64,000 nucleotides of DNA from Oceanobacillus neutriphilus (GTDB lineage: Bacteria; Bacillota; Bacilli; Bacillales; Amphibacillaceae). Made by a program: the position numbers and the translations under genes. The DNA lies in NCBI RefSeq assembly GCF_014645515.1, contig NZ_BMLW01000005.1:1-64000 (forward strand), given 5' to 3'. The first letter of the stretch is position 1, and every line of letters starts with the position of its first letter. The notes beneath the pieces are model-generated. The model ran no database searches. It saw only the letters and a program-made list of their open reading frames with translations, and had not been told where the DNA came from. Below are positions 17,390 to 26,710 of this stretch, piece by piece.

Positions 17390-17746
17390 ATGTTAATTCG
17401 CTTTAAAAGAAACTTAGAGAAGATTGCTATGGGTTTATTATCATTTATGCCCGAGGAAAAAGATGTGAAGAAATTGCAGGAAACCATTCGGGAATATGAA
17501 GAAAATGATGGTTGGCATTTGCATTTATGGAAAGAAGACGATGACGTTCTTGGAGCAATAGGAGTACAAATTACGAATGACAATCAGTTGGTTATTAAGC
17601 ATCTCACAGTGAATCCTTCACATAGGGATCAAGGGATAGGGTCACGAATGATTGCAGAAATTCATCGTATTTATTCGGATAAATACGATATTGTACCTGC
17701 TGAAAGTGTCAAAGCTTTTTATGAGAAATCGTTAGATGGATTGTAA
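17390..17746 (+). CDS. ribT: GNAT acetyltransferase RibT-like
   Basis: 118-residue GCN5-type acetyltransferase. The acetyl-CoA motif HLTVNPSHRDQGIGSRMI (about 77-94) is complete. The N-terminus (LIRFKRNLEKIAMGLLSFMP) matches what I recall of B. subtilis RibT, the last gene of the rib operon, whose substrate is not firmly known. Here ribD, ribE, ribA and ribH are absent and no FMN riboswitch fold is apparent in the 260 bases upstream. The start follows GAGGGGTAATT. A bidirectional terminator follows. Confidence 0.85.
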   Translation: MLIRFKRNLEKIAMGLLSFMPEEKDVKKLQETIREYEENDGWHLHLWKEDDDVLGAIGVQITNDNQLVIKHLTVNPSHRDQGIGSRMIAEIHRIYSDKYDIVPAESVKAFYEKSLDGL

Positions 17747-17778
17747 GATGGAGTTTTACTTGTTTAAAGTTGAATGCA

Positions 17779-17813
17779 GAAAAGCCAACCCTTATAAGGG
17801 TTGGCTTTTCATT
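17779..17813. terminator. Bidirectional terminator between ribT and the yjcZ-like gene
   Basis: GAAAAGCCAACCC and GGGTTGGCTTTTC form a perfect 13-base-pair stem around a six-base loop, with A and T tracts on either side, between convergent genes. Confidence 0.9.
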
Positions 17814-17844
17814 CGTTGCTACTTTTATTTATTTCACTTTATTT

Positions 17845-17937
17845 TTAGAACCAAGCAGCTCCAACAATTACTAATAAAATAAATAGAACAACGATTAAAG
17901 CAAATCCGCCTGCGTAACCACCTGAATATCCACTCAT
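17845..17937 (-). CDS. YjcZ/SscA-type small spore protein, 30 residues
   Basis: A tiny gene read on the minus strand. The peptide begins MSGYSGGYAGGFALIVVLF and ends VIVGAAWF: a Gly/Tyr-rich head followed by one hydrophobic helix of about 18 residues. This is the layout of the YjcZ family of sporulation proteins, to which the spore-coat-assembly protein SscA belongs. A strong ribosome site, AAAAAGGAGGAAATAAA, precedes the ATG, which supports true translation despite the length. Convergent with ribT, with which it shares a terminator. The exact role of this copy is unknown. Confidence 0.88.
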   Translation of the reverse strand: MSGYSGGYAGGFALIVVLFILLVIVGAAWF

Positions 17938-18158
17938 TTTATTTCCTCCTTTTTAGTTCAATCCATAAATGTTTTGTGCTAACATTTATATTACGTTATA
18001 ACTTATGTAAGCTAAGCAAAGAGTGTATGGGCTTTTGCAAATATTTTAGTCATTTTTTTAGGTTAAGTGACCGAAAGGACGTTTAAAAAGCTCTATAAAG
18101 CTGATTTTTAATCAGCTTCTAACACATTGTTTTACTACACTTGAGAGGAATTACAGCG

Positions 18159-18902
18159 ATGATTCAAGGATATGAAGTTAAACTGGAAACATTTGAGGGC
18201 CCTTTGGATTTATTGCTTCATTTGATAAATCAATACGAAATCGATATTTATGATATTCCCGTTGCCCAAATTACACAGCAGTATATGGATTATATTCACA
18301 CCATGCAGTATATGGAACTAAACGTTGCCAGTGAATATCTGGTGATGGCATCTACACTGCTTGCAATAAAAAGTCAGATGCTTCTTCCAAAACAGGAGTT
18401 TGAAGAGGATGAGATGGATGAAGCATATATGGACGATCCACGCGAAGAATTGATGCAGCGTTTAATTGAATACCGGAAATATAAAGAAGCCGCTGAAGCA
18501 TTAAAGGAAAAAGAAGCAGCCGAGCAGCAGGTTTATACACGTTCGCCGGTTGTTTTTGAATTTAAAGATGTACCAGTTGAAAACGTGAATACTGGTAATG
18601 TATCTGTATTTGATATGATTAATGCACTGAAAAAAATGATGCAGAGAAATCAATGGAAAGAGCCGCAGGATACAGTTATACAACGAGTGGATATTCCGAT
18701 CGAAAAGCGGATGGAAGAAGTGTTACAGCAGGTTATAAATAGTAAAGATGGCATATCGTTTCATGCCTTGTTTCCTGTTCCGACCAAATCATATATCGTA
18801 ACAACATTTGTAGCTATTTTAGAATTAATGAAAAAAAGACAAGTATATGCGATGCAAGAACAGCATTTTAAAGAATTATATGTTTATAAAATGGAGGAAT
18901 AG
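18159..18902 (+). CDS. scpA: Segregation and condensation protein A
   Basis: Kleisin subunit of the SMC-ScpA-ScpB condensin, which bridges the SMC heads and is needed for chromosome compaction and segregation. 247 residues (B. subtilis 251). The N-terminal segment KLETFEGPLDLLLHLI is the kleisin signature, the middle is acidic and helical and the C-terminal winged helix ends at KMEE. I chose the ATG at 18159 behind GAGAGGAATTACAGCG; an in-frame TTG at 18141 overlaps this ribosome site. Two bases separate it from scpB. Confidence 0.94.
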   Translation: MIQGYEVKLETFEGPLDLLLHLINQYEIDIYDIPVAQITQQYMDYIHTMQYMELNVASEYLVMASTLLAIKSQMLLPKQEFEEDEMDEAYMDDPREELMQRLIEYRKYKEAAEALKEKEAAEQQVYTRSPVVFEFKDVPVENVNTGNVSVFDMINALKKMMQRNQWKEPQDTVIQRVDIPIEKRMEEVLQQVINSKDGISFHALFPVPTKSYIVTTFVAILELMKKRQVYAMQEQHFKELYVYKMEE

Positions 18903-18904
18903 TC

Positions 18905-19480
18905 GTGGAACGAGAGCATTTAAAAGGAGTTGCAGAAGGTCTGCTGTTTGCCGGCGGGGATGAGGGAATAACAGTAAGTGAACTTAGCAGCATCCTTGAT
19001 ACTTCCTTAGATGAGGTTCGCCAGATCATTGATGAACTTCAAACGGATTATAAAAAGCAGAGCCGGGGTCTGATGATTCTGAATGCTAATGGAATGCTCA
19101 GCCTAACAACAAAACCCGATCATAACGGGTATTTTAAGAAATGGGTTATCCAGCCAAAGCCCAATAGAATGTCTCAGGCAGCGTTAGAAACATTGGCAAT
19201 CATTGCTTACCAGCAGCCGATAACGAGGGCCGAAATTGACGAAATACGAGGTGTTCGCAGTGAAAGGCCACTGCAAACATTAATCTCACGGATGTTAATA
19301 GAGGAGTGCGGCAGAAAAGAAACCGTAGGCAGACCAATACTTTTTCGGACAACAAAGGAATTTCTTACTTTTTTTGGTCTGTCCAACATAGAAGAGCTGC
19401 CTGAATTGGAAAGTACGCTGGATTCAGAAACAGATACATCGGATGTCGATTTATTTTTTGACCGTTTTCAGGATGAATAA
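18905..19480 (+). CDS. scpB: Segregation and condensation protein B
   Basis: Winged-helix partner of ScpA in the SMC complex. 191 residues (B. subtilis 197). The first winged helix covers about 1-75 and the second about 95-165, with the family segment ALETLAIIAYQQPITRAEI near 100. The start is GTG, behind the site TGGAGGAATAGTC that overlaps the end of scpA. The C-terminal tail is acidic, as is usual. Confidence 0.93.
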   Translation: MEREHLKGVAEGLLFAGGDEGITVSELSSILDTSLDEVRQIIDELQTDYKKQSRGLMILNANGMLSLTTKPDHNGYFKKWVIQPKPNRMSQAALETLAIIAYQQPITRAEIDEIRGVRSERPLQTLISRMLIEECGRKETVGRPILFRTTKEFLTFFGLSNIEELPELESTLDSETDTSDVDLFFDRFQDE

Positions 19481-19493
19481 ATAAAGATTAGAG

Positions 19494-19536
19494 GACCTTA
19501 TTGATGAGTAATGAATACTTATCTATAAGGTTTTTT
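19494..19536 (+). terminator. Terminator after scpAB
   Basis: ACCTTATTGATGAGTA pairs imperfectly with TACTTATCTATAAGGT, followed by six T. The 220 bases after it, up to dacB, hold nothing I recognise; B. subtilis has ypuI nearby. Confidence 0.75.
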
Positions 19537-19759
19537 ATATGAATAGAAATATTAGTCAGCGTGCAGTTGTCCTGCTTTCAGTGACAGGTGCTGTCTCTAT
19601 TTCTTGCAATTTCCATACCTTTCCTTCATTCATTTTAATCATAACAGCTTGTTCCACGCATATAAATAAATTAGAAATATTTATCAAGTTCATCGTCAGG
19701 GAAAGAATTTGACGAAGTTCTGGACATAAAGCTGTGTTTTATGAGGGGGAACCAACCTG

Positions 19760-20800
19760 ATGCGTTTTTTTATATGGATGGTCATTTTTATCATTAGCTT
19801 CATATCTTTTCCAATTCATGGACATGCTGCACCGGATGTTTCGGCCCAGCAGGCTGTTTTAATCGAGCAATCATCAGGCAGGGTATTATTTGCAAAAGAC
19901 GCTGATGAACAGGCTTCTATTGCAAGTATTACGAAGGTAATGACCGCAATTATTGCGATTGAATCTGGAAAAATGAATGAAAAAGCTACTGTTTCCAGAA
20001 ATGCTATTTATACAGAAGGATCTTCTATTTATTTGGAGCAAGGGGAAGAAATACCTCTGACAGATTTAGTATACGGCTTAATGCTTCGTTCAGGAAATGA
20101 TGCTGCTGTTGCTATCGCTGAGCATGTTGGCGGGAGTGAAGAAGGCTTTGTTTATTTAATGAATGAGAAGGCTAAATGGCTTGGAATGAAAAATACGCAT
20201 TTTGATAATCCACATGGTCTGGATTCAGAAACACATTATTCGAGTGCTCATGATATGGCAATTTTAATGCAGTATGCGATGGAAAACCCTATTTTTCAAG
20301 AGATAAGTGGTTCGAAAAGATATATGTCCGAAAACAGATCTTACTATTGGCAAAATAAAAACAAGCTTCTGACTATTTTTTATGAATATTGCACAGGAGG
20401 AAAAACCGGATATACAAAGCAGACAGGGCGGACACTGCTGACTACAGCCGAGAAGGACGGAATGAAATTAATTGCTGTAACATTAGATGACCCTGATGAT
20501 TGGCAAGATCATATGGCCATGTATGAATGGGGGTTTGAACAGTTTGAAATGAAGGAAGTTGACCAGAATGGAGAAATTGTAACAGACAAAAAGGATTTAT
20601 CAGAAGACACTATCACTTTACCACTTTATAAGCATGAAAATGATACCTGGGCAAAAGAGGTTTATTTGAAAGGAGAAGGATTATCCTGTCAGGCAAGCAA
20701 TACAGTGTTAGAACAGAAACATGGAAATGAAAAAGGTCGTTATATGGATAATGTCGCTTATGTATTTCATTCTATTCTAAGGTGGGATACAAATGATTAA
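19760..20800 (+). CDS. dacB: Sporulation D-alanyl-D-alanine carboxypeptidase DacB
   Basis: Penicillin-binding protein made in the mother cell that removes terminal D-Ala to limit spore cortex cross-linking. 346 residues, somewhat shorter than B. subtilis DacB (about 382). A signal peptide covers 1-23. Active-site motifs are S56-I-T-K59, S111-G-N113 and K215-T-G217. Followed with an eight-base overlap by spmA and then spmB, the classical dacB-spmA-spmB operon, so the assignment as DacB and not DacF is secure. Confidence 0.92.
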   Translation: MRFFIWMVIFIISFISFPIHGHAAPDVSAQQAVLIEQSSGRVLFAKDADEQASIASITKVMTAIIAIESGKMNEKATVSRNAIYTEGSSIYLEQGEEIPLTDLVYGLMLRSGNDAAVAIAEHVGGSEEGFVYLMNEKAKWLGMKNTHFDNPHGLDSETHYSSAHDMAILMQYAMENPIFQEISGSKRYMSENRSYYWQNKNKLLTIFYEYCTGGKTGYTKQTGRTLLTTAEKDGMKLIAVTLDDPDDWQDHMAMYEWGFEQFEMKEVDQNGEIVTDKKDLSEDTITLPLYKHENDTWAKEVYLKGEGLSCQASNTVLEQKHGNEKGRYMDNVAYVFHSILRWDTND

Positions 20801-21383
20801 TTGGATCTGGATTTGTATGGCTGCCATTGGAATTATCTATGCAATGTTTTCAGGAAATATGGAAGCAGTTAATGAGGCTATATTTACCAGTGCTGCTCAG
20901 GCAGTAACCTTAGCTATTGGATTGATCAGTATTTTAGTATTTTGGTTAGGTATGATGCGGATAGCGGAGGAAGCAGGTATTTTACGAGGTCTTGCAAGGC
21001 TGTTTCGTCCAATCGTATCAAGAATATTTCCGGACATACCGAAGGATCATCCGGCATTAGGTTATATTTTATCTAATTTAACAGCAAATATGTTTGGATT
21101 GGGGAACGCTGCAACTCCTTTAGGAATTAAAGCAATGGAGGAAATGAAGAAACTTAATAATAATTCTGATACGGCATCACGTTCTATGATCACTTTTCTT
21201 ATCTTGAACACAACTGGATTAACGCTGATTCCTACAACAGTTATCGGAATCAGAATGCAATATGAATCTGTTTCTCCTACACAAATTGTCGGTGTTACCT
21301 TGCTGGTTACATGTATAGGAACGATTGCCGGACTGATTATTGACCGGATCTTTTATTACAAAAGTACTTGGAGGAAATCATAA
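20793..21383 (+). CDS. spmA: Spore maturation protein A
   Basis: Membrane protein needed, with SpmB, for proper dehydration of the spore core. 196 residues (B. subtilis 196). Nucleoside-recognition (Gate) domain; membrane segments about 4-22, 37-58, 85-108, 128-150 and 165-185. The segment NMFGLGNAATPLGIKAME is the family's conserved core. The start overlaps dacB by eight bases; the stop shares one base with the spmB ATG. Confidence 0.94.
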   Translation: MINWIWICMAAIGIIYAMFSGNMEAVNEAIFTSAAQAVTLAIGLISILVFWLGMMRIAEEAGILRGLARLFRPIVSRIFPDIPKDHPALGYILSNLTANMFGLGNAATPLGIKAMEEMKKLNNNSDTASRSMITFLILNTTGLTLIPTTVIGIRMQYESVSPTQIVGVTLLVTCIGTIAGLIIDRIFYYKSTWRKS

Positions 21384-21913
21384 TGGGGTTTATCAGCTTA
21401 ATCAGTATTTGGATGATACCTTGCTTTATTTTAATAATTATGATTGCAGCAAGTATCCGAAAATTACCTGCATATAATCTTTTTGTAGAGGGAGGAAAGG
21501 AAGGCGTAAAGACTGCTGTTTCTTTACTTCCTTTTTTAGTGGGAATGATTACTGCTATTTCAATCCTGCGAAGCTCGGGCGCTTTGGATGCTTTCATAGA
21601 GTTATTAGCTCCTGTACTGGAATTTATCGGTTTTCCTGCAGAAGTGTTGCCTCTCGCCCTGATTCGTCCAATATCTGGAACAGCAGCATTAGGCATGACT
21701 ACGGAATTAATCGCGACCTATGGCCCGGATTCATTTATCGGAACCCTTGCTTCTGTTATGCAGGGAAGTACGGATACCACCTTATATGTTCTCACAATTT
21801 ATTTTGGCGCCATTGGAATTAAGAAAATCCGCTATGCCTTACAGGCTGGATTATTAGCGGATTTAATTGCTATACTTGCAGCTGTATTTCTTGTTACAAT
21901 GATGTTTGGATAA
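21383..21913 (+). CDS. spmB: Spore maturation protein B
   Basis: Partner of SpmA, also a Gate-domain membrane protein. 176 residues (B. subtilis 178). Several hydrophobic stretches are visible, and the conserved segment RPISGTAALGMTTELIATYGPDS sits near 98-120. The ATG at 21383 is preceded by TTGGAGGAAATCAT; an in-frame TTG at 21368 overlaps this site and is less likely. Confidence 0.94.
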   Translation: MGFISLISIWMIPCFILIIMIAASIRKLPAYNLFVEGGKEGVKTAVSLLPFLVGMITAISILRSSGALDAFIELLAPVLEFIGFPAEVLPLALIRPISGTAALGMTTELIATYGPDSFIGTLASVMQGSTDTTLYVLTIYFGAIGIKKIRYALQAGLLADLIAILAAVFLVTMMFG

Positions 21914-22093
21914 ATAAAAGCCAGTAATAACTATTGAAAAACTGCATGGATCGGCATCTTGGAAAATGCGTATTTTACTATTAAAACCTGGTATATTAAA
22001 ATTATTGCTGTACTCAAATACTGCCGTAATGATATAATCAATGATCCTGCAAAAAAACGCCGGTGAAATTTATGCTTTCCTATCTTGTAAAAT

Positions 22094-22144
22094 AAGGCTA
22101 TGATGAAGATATGTGAAAAATATATTTCATCATAGGCTTTCTTG
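22094..22144 (+). terminator. Hairpin before rluB, probable terminator of dacB-spmAB
   Basis: GGCTATGATGAA pairs with TTCATCATAGGC, followed by TTTCTT. The rest of 21914-22236 is AT-rich and shows no other feature. Confidence 0.5.
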
Positions 22145-22236
22145 CTATACAAGAGTTATCAGCCCCCTTTCCGTATGACAGGTGCTGAATGTATGATAAA
22201 GGAAGCAATTACAGTTAAAAAAGATTGGGGATTTAT

Positions 22237-22971
22237 ATGTCAAAGCATGAAGAAAGATTACAGAAGGTTATTGCTCAAAGCGGACTGACATCCAGAAGAA
22301 AGGCTGAGCAATTAATTCTTGATGGAAAAGTAAAAGTAAATAATAAAACAGTTACAGAGATGGGGGTAAAGGTTACCTCTGATGATAAGGTAGAAGTAGA
22401 TGGTGTCCCGCTTGAAAAAGAAGAGTCCGTATATTATCTGTTGTACAAGCCCAGAGGTGTTATCTCCAGCGTGAAGGATGATAAAGGCAGAAAAGTAGTT
22501 ACAGATTTTCTTCCGGAAGTAAGTGAAAGAGTTTTTCCTGTCGGCAGACTGGATTATGATACATCAGGAATATTGCTTTTAACAAATGATGGTGAATTTG
22601 CAAATCAGCTGATGCACCCAAGCAAAGAAGTTAATAAAGTATATGTAGCTAAAGTAAAAGGTATACCTCATAAGAAAGAGTTATTAAAATTACGGAAAGG
22701 TGTTATATCTGATAATGAAAAGTTGAAAGCAGTCTATGTTAACATGCTGTCAAGTGATAAAGAAAAGAAAACGTCTATTATTGAATTAACATTGCATGAA
22801 GGAAAAAACAGACAAGTACGCAGAATGCTTGAGGCAATTGGGTTTCCGGTGATGAAGCTGAAGCGGGAACAATATAGCTTTTTGACTTTACAGGGATTAA
22901 ATGCAGGCGAGTATAGATCACTAACTCCAAAAGAAGTCAACCAGTTACGGAACACGTCCACAAAATTGTAA
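22237..22971 (+). CDS. rluB: 23S rRNA pseudouridine(2605) synthase
   Basis: Makes pseudouridine in helix 93 of 23S rRNA. 244 residues. An S4 RNA-binding domain covers about 6-62 (RLQKVIAQSGLTSRRKAE), followed by the RsuA-type synthase domain, with the catalytic aspartate D106 in GRLDYDTSGILLL. The C-terminal GKNRQVRRM segment is typical of the RsuA/RluB family. I start it at the ATG at 22237 since MSKHEERLQK fits the family; the ribosome site (TTGGGGAT) is mediocre. It precedes resABC as in B. subtilis. Confidence 0.92.
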   Translation: MSKHEERLQKVIAQSGLTSRRKAEQLILDGKVKVNNKTVTEMGVKVTSDDKVEVDGVPLEKEESVYYLLYKPRGVISSVKDDKGRKVVTDFLPEVSERVFPVGRLDYDTSGILLLTNDGEFANQLMHPSKEVNKVYVAKVKGIPHKKELLKLRKGVISDNEKLKAVYVNMLSSDKEKKTSIIELTLHEGKNRQVRRMLEAIGFPVMKLKREQYSFLTLQGLNAGEYRSLTPKEVNQLRNTSTKL

Positions 22972-23035
22972 GATAATATTCAAATTTATAAGCTGCAGTC
23001 AATGGTATAATCAGTTGGAAAGGGGAGGAGTGCTG

Positions 23036-23614
23036 TTGAATAAAGAAGAAAGAAATATAGATAAACAGAAAAAGAAACGCAACCGTCTTATTTTTCGCTC
23101 TTCTATCTTGGCTGTATTAGTTGCTGCAGTAATATTTGTGCTATTTTCAAATTCGAAAGATGAAGATACAATATACCGTGCAGGTGATGCCGCTCCAGAC
23201 TTTAAATTAAGTCAAATCAACGGGGATTTTGATGCTGATGTTACACAGCTCAGTGATTTAGAAGGAAAAGGGGTTATGCTGAATTTCTGGGCAACCTGGT
23301 GCGGACCATGTAAACAGGAGATGCCGTATATGCAGGAATTGTACCCTGAGTATAAAGAAAAAGGGGTCGAAATTGTTGCTGTCAGTCTGGACAGTACAAA
23401 ATTAGTAGTTGATAACTTTATTGATGAGTATGGCTTAACGTTTGCCATTCCACATGATGCTAACGCTGAGGTCAGAGATTTATATCGAATCAGACCAATG
23501 CCTACAACGTTCTTTATTAATCCTGATGGAACGATAAATGAAATTGTCCAGGGGTCGCTGACATTAGATAAATTAGAAGGAAATTTAGATGCGATTACAC
23601 CAGATGCATCATGA
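23036..23614 (+). CDS. resA: Thiol-disulfide oxidoreductase ResA
   Basis: Membrane-anchored thioredoxin on the outer face, which reduces the haem-binding cysteines of apocytochrome c for maturation. 192 residues from a TTG start spaced eight bases from GGGGAGG. Residues about 20-37 form the membrane anchor. The redox pair is C89-G-P-C92 in WATWCGPCK; the cis-proline segment is RPMPTTF. First gene of resABC. GTG at 23030 and CTG at 23033 are in frame but too close to the ribosome site. Confidence 0.93.
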   Translation: MNKEERNIDKQKKKRNRLIFRSSILAVLVAAVIFVLFSNSKDEDTIYRAGDAAPDFKLSQINGDFDADVTQLSDLEGKGVMLNFWATWCGPCKQEMPYMQELYPEYKEKGVEIVAVSLDSTKLVVDNFIDEYGLTFAIPHDANAEVRDLYRIRPMPTTFFINPDGTINEIVQGSLTLDKLEGNLDAITPDAS

Positions 23615-23639
23615 TAATCCATGAGAATGGAGGTAGACA

Positions 23640-25283
23640 ATGAATAAAATTAAATGTGAATGCGGTCATATTAATCCGGAGGGTACCGTTTTATGTGAGG
23701 CATGCGGAAAACCTATAGAAGAAAATCAGCATATTGACGGTAATGACGAAAAAAAACTCTTAAATATGCGCTATGATGGCAGTGCCCGCCGTTCACAAAC
23801 GTATCGAAAATCAATCATAGATAAAATTTGGAGTTTTTTCTCCTCCGTAAAAGTAGGAGTCTGGCTTATTATTTTAGCATTAATTGCGTCCATATTTGGA
23901 ACGATTTTCCCGCAGGAGCAATTTATACCGCAGGAGGCGGTATCAAGAGATCCGGCAATTTTCTATGAAGATCGTTATGGTATTTGGGGCTTAATGTATT
24001 ATCAGCTCGGATTTCATCATATGTACAGCTCTTATTGGTTTATTACCTTAATTGCTTTAATTGGTATATCATTGGTTATTTGCAGTTTAGACCGGTTCGT
24101 TCCGCTTTTTAGAGCATTAAGAAACCAGAAACCAAAAAAGCATAAAAAGTTTTTATCCAGACAGCGTCTGTACAGCGAGTCAATAAATGTAGATGATTCA
24201 GATGTTGACAAGCTGGTTCAGGGATTAAAGAATTCCAGATATAAAATCACAGAAGAAGATGGTCAAATACTTGCAGAGAAAGGCCGCTTTTCCAGATGGG
24301 GACCTTATGTAAATCATATTGGACTTATTATTATATTGATTGCAGCTATCTTACGTACAACACCAATCATGTTTACTGAAGAGTATATGTGGGTTCGTGA
24401 AGGGGAGCAGAGAGTAATTCCCGGTACAAACAATCAGTATTACATAGAGAATAAAGACTTTATATTGGAAACACATGATCGAAACGATGAGCGTTTTCAG
24501 GAGGCTTTTCTGAAGGAAGAGGAAATTGCGAGTAATTTCCAGACAGATGTTGTCGTTTACGAAGCAAAGAATGCCGATGTTGTTGGTGCCGAGCCGGAAC
24601 TGGAGCCAATTTTGGAGCATTCAATTCAAATGAATAACCCGGCAAAATTTGATAGATACACACTTTATCAGCAGGGATATCAGTTAAATGAATTTGAAAA
24701 TATGAGCTTCCATATACACGAGGCAGATGATTCAGAAGAAAAATCCCTTGGAGATTTTACTATTGATTTATCAAACCCGGAGTCAGTTTATGAATTAGAC
24801 AGCGGTTTCCGCGTAGAATTAACAAATTATTATCCGGATTATATCATGACAGAAAACGGAAACCCTGCTTCGGAAACAGATTTTCCTAGAAATCCAGCCT
24901 TTGTTGTGACAGTGTATCCTCCCGATTCAGAAGAAGGAGAAGTCAGTTTTCTGGGGGTCGGCAGGAACATCGATGCTACCGGAGAAAACCAATACAAGGT
25001 AGCTATTGATAATGCTGAATTCCGGGATGTCAGCGGTATTGCAATAAGCTCTGACCGGACGCTTCCTTACTTTTTGATCGGCGCCATCATCTTTATGATT
25101 GGTGTTAGCCAGGGGATGTATTGGCAGCACCGCAGAGTCTGGATTAATAAACAAAATGACAATTCTCTTCTTGTAGCAGCTCATACAAATAAAAACTGGC
25201 ACGGAATCAAACGAGATATTGAAAAAGCTATAGAAGATACAAATGTTACAATGGTAAAAGACCAGCAGGAATTAGATGATTAA
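23640..25283 (+). CDS. resB: Cytochrome c biogenesis protein ResB
   Basis: System II cytochrome c maturation, the haem-delivery half with ResC. 547 residues (B. subtilis 542). The N-terminus is a zinc-ribbon-like segment, CECGHxNPxGTVLCEACGK, with four cysteines in residues 5-23, as in Bacillus ResB. Membrane segments lie at about 75-95, 130-155, 220-240 and 470-490; the long stretch between the last two faces outward. The start has AATGGAGGTAGACA. Confidence 0.93.
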   Translation: MNKIKCECGHINPEGTVLCEACGKPIEENQHIDGNDEKKLLNMRYDGSARRSQTYRKSIIDKIWSFFSSVKVGVWLIILALIASIFGTIFPQEQFIPQEAVSRDPAIFYEDRYGIWGLMYYQLGFHHMYSSYWFITLIALIGISLVICSLDRFVPLFRALRNQKPKKHKKFLSRQRLYSESINVDDSDVDKLVQGLKNSRYKITEEDGQILAEKGRFSRWGPYVNHIGLIIILIAAILRTTPIMFTEEYMWVREGEQRVIPGTNNQYYIENKDFILETHDRNDERFQEAFLKEEEIASNFQTDVVVYEAKNADVVGAEPELEPILEHSIQMNNPAKFDRYTLYQQGYQLNEFENMSFHIHEADDSEEKSLGDFTIDLSNPESVYELDSGFRVELTNYYPDYIMTENGNPASETDFPRNPAFVVTVYPPDSEEGEVSFLGVGRNIDATGENQYKVAIDNAEFRDVSGIAISSDRTLPYFLIGAIIFMIGVSQGMYWQHRRVWINKQNDNSLLVAAHTNKNWHGIKRDIEKAIEDTNVTMVKDQQELDD

Positions 25284-25325
25284 ACATTAAAACGAAATGG
25301 TTAAGACAGGATTGGAGGTAAGCGA

Positions 25326-26516
25326 ATGGATTTATACAGTGTTAGTAGCGGGGCCTTGCTTATTGCTTTTATTTTATATTTAGTTGCGACTTTTTTCTTT
25401 GGAGGGGCGATCCGGCAAAATAAAAGCGAACGCCATCAGAAAACAAAAGCAGGGACCATCGGTTTAGTTATAACAATAATAGGTTTTGCATCTCAATTAG
25501 TTTATTTTATTACAAGGTGGATGTTAACTGGCCATGCGCCTGTAAGTAATCTTTTTGAGTTTACAACCTTTTTAGGGATGTCAATGATTTTTGCATTTAT
25601 TATTATTTACATCTACTATAAAACGGCCTTTTTAGGGGTATTTGCTCTTCCTTTGGCAACAATTATTATCGCTTACGCAAGCATGTTTTCAACTGGTGCG
25701 GCGCCGCTGGTACCGTCTTTACAAAGTAATTGGCTGCACGTCCATGTGACGACAGTTGCGTTAGGACAGGGAATTTTATTTATCAGCTTTGTGGCCGGAT
25801 TAATGTATTTAATTCGACAAATTGATCAGACAAAGCTGACTTTCCGCAATGCGATGCTTGAGGTTGTTATTTATTGTATCTTTTTATTTATTGGATTTAT
25901 TGCTATTACATCAATATTTAACGCACTTTCCTACCAGGCAACCTTTGAAGTGGAAATGGATGGACAGGCTGTCACAGCTGAATATCAGCTTCCACCGATT
26001 GCTGCACCTAAAGACAGCACTTTATTATCTGAAAACGTAATGAATCCATGGTTTGAGGCACCAGCGTGGATGCAGGGTGATGAAGCAGGCAGAAAATTAA
26101 ATACCGTGATCTGGTCATTCTTTGCAGGTACGATAATTTATGGAATTGCCTTTTTAATTTCCCGTAAACGGATTGGTAAAAGGCTTCATCCGCTTGTTAA
26201 GGGTGTGAAACCGGATATGCTGGATGAAATTATGTATCGTTCTGTTGCTATCGGTTTTCCGGTCTTTACTTTAGGCGGGTTAATCTTCGCAGCTATCTGG
26301 GCACAGCTGGCTTGGGGGAGATTCTGGGGCTGGGATCCAAAGGAAGTCTGGGCATTAATTACCTGGTTCTTCTATGCAGCATTCCTGCATTTACGGCTCT
26401 CCAGAGGCTGGCATGGAGAAAAATCAGGCTGGCTGGCAGTAGTTGGTTTTGCGATTATCATGTTCAACCTGATTGTAGTAAATCTTATACTGGCGAGCTT
26501 GCACTCCTACGCATAA
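25326..26516 (+). CDS. resC: Cytochrome c biogenesis protein ResC (CcsA type)
   Basis: Haem-handling membrane protein of system II. 396 residues with about eight membrane segments. The tryptophan-rich signature WGRFWGWDPKEVWALITW is near residues 333-350, and conserved histidines flank it (LHVHV near 140; ASLHSYA at the C-terminus). The start follows GGATTGGAGGTAAGCGA. It is 42 bases after resB; a terminator follows, so resDE has its own promoter. Confidence 0.94.
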   Translation: MDLYSVSSGALLIAFILYLVATFFFGGAIRQNKSERHQKTKAGTIGLVITIIGFASQLVYFITRWMLTGHAPVSNLFEFTTFLGMSMIFAFIIIYIYYKTAFLGVFALPLATIIIAYASMFSTGAAPLVPSLQSNWLHVHVTTVALGQGILFISFVAGLMYLIRQIDQTKLTFRNAMLEVVIYCIFLFIGFIAITSIFNALSYQATFEVEMDGQAVTAEYQLPPIAAPKDSTLLSENVMNPWFEAPAWMQGDEAGRKLNTVIWSFFAGTIIYGIAFLISRKRIGKRLHPLVKGVKPDMLDEIMYRSVAIGFPVFTLGGLIFAAIWAQLAWGRFWGWDPKEVWALITWFFYAAFLHLRLSRGWHGEKSGWLAVVGFAIIMFNLIVVNLILASLHSYA

Positions 26517-26543
26517 CACTGCCTGTCAGGAGATTACAGATAA

Positions 26544-26587
26544 GAAAAGGGAATTGTTATCAATCATTTGATGACAATTCTCTTTTT
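26544..26587 (+). terminator. Terminator of resABC
   Basis: AAAAGGGAATTGTTATCA pairs with TGATGACAATTCTCTTTT over a short loop, followed by T bases. Confidence 0.85.
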
Positions 26588-26647
26588 AGATGAGAAAAGA
26601 TTAAACGCCTGCTGCGCGGTTAAGAATACAAGGATTCTCTTAATCCC

Positions 26648-26676
26648 TTAACTTTTCAAACAGGTTCGTTTATAAT
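26648..26676 (+). promoter_or_regulatory. Candidate sigma-A promoter of resDE
   Basis: TTAACT (26648-26653), 17-base spacer, exact TATAAT (26671-26676), 34 bases before the resD ATG. Confidence 0.5.
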
Positions 26677-26710
26677 GCTAATTAGAGTTGAAATGAGGAG
26701 TGAATTGTAA

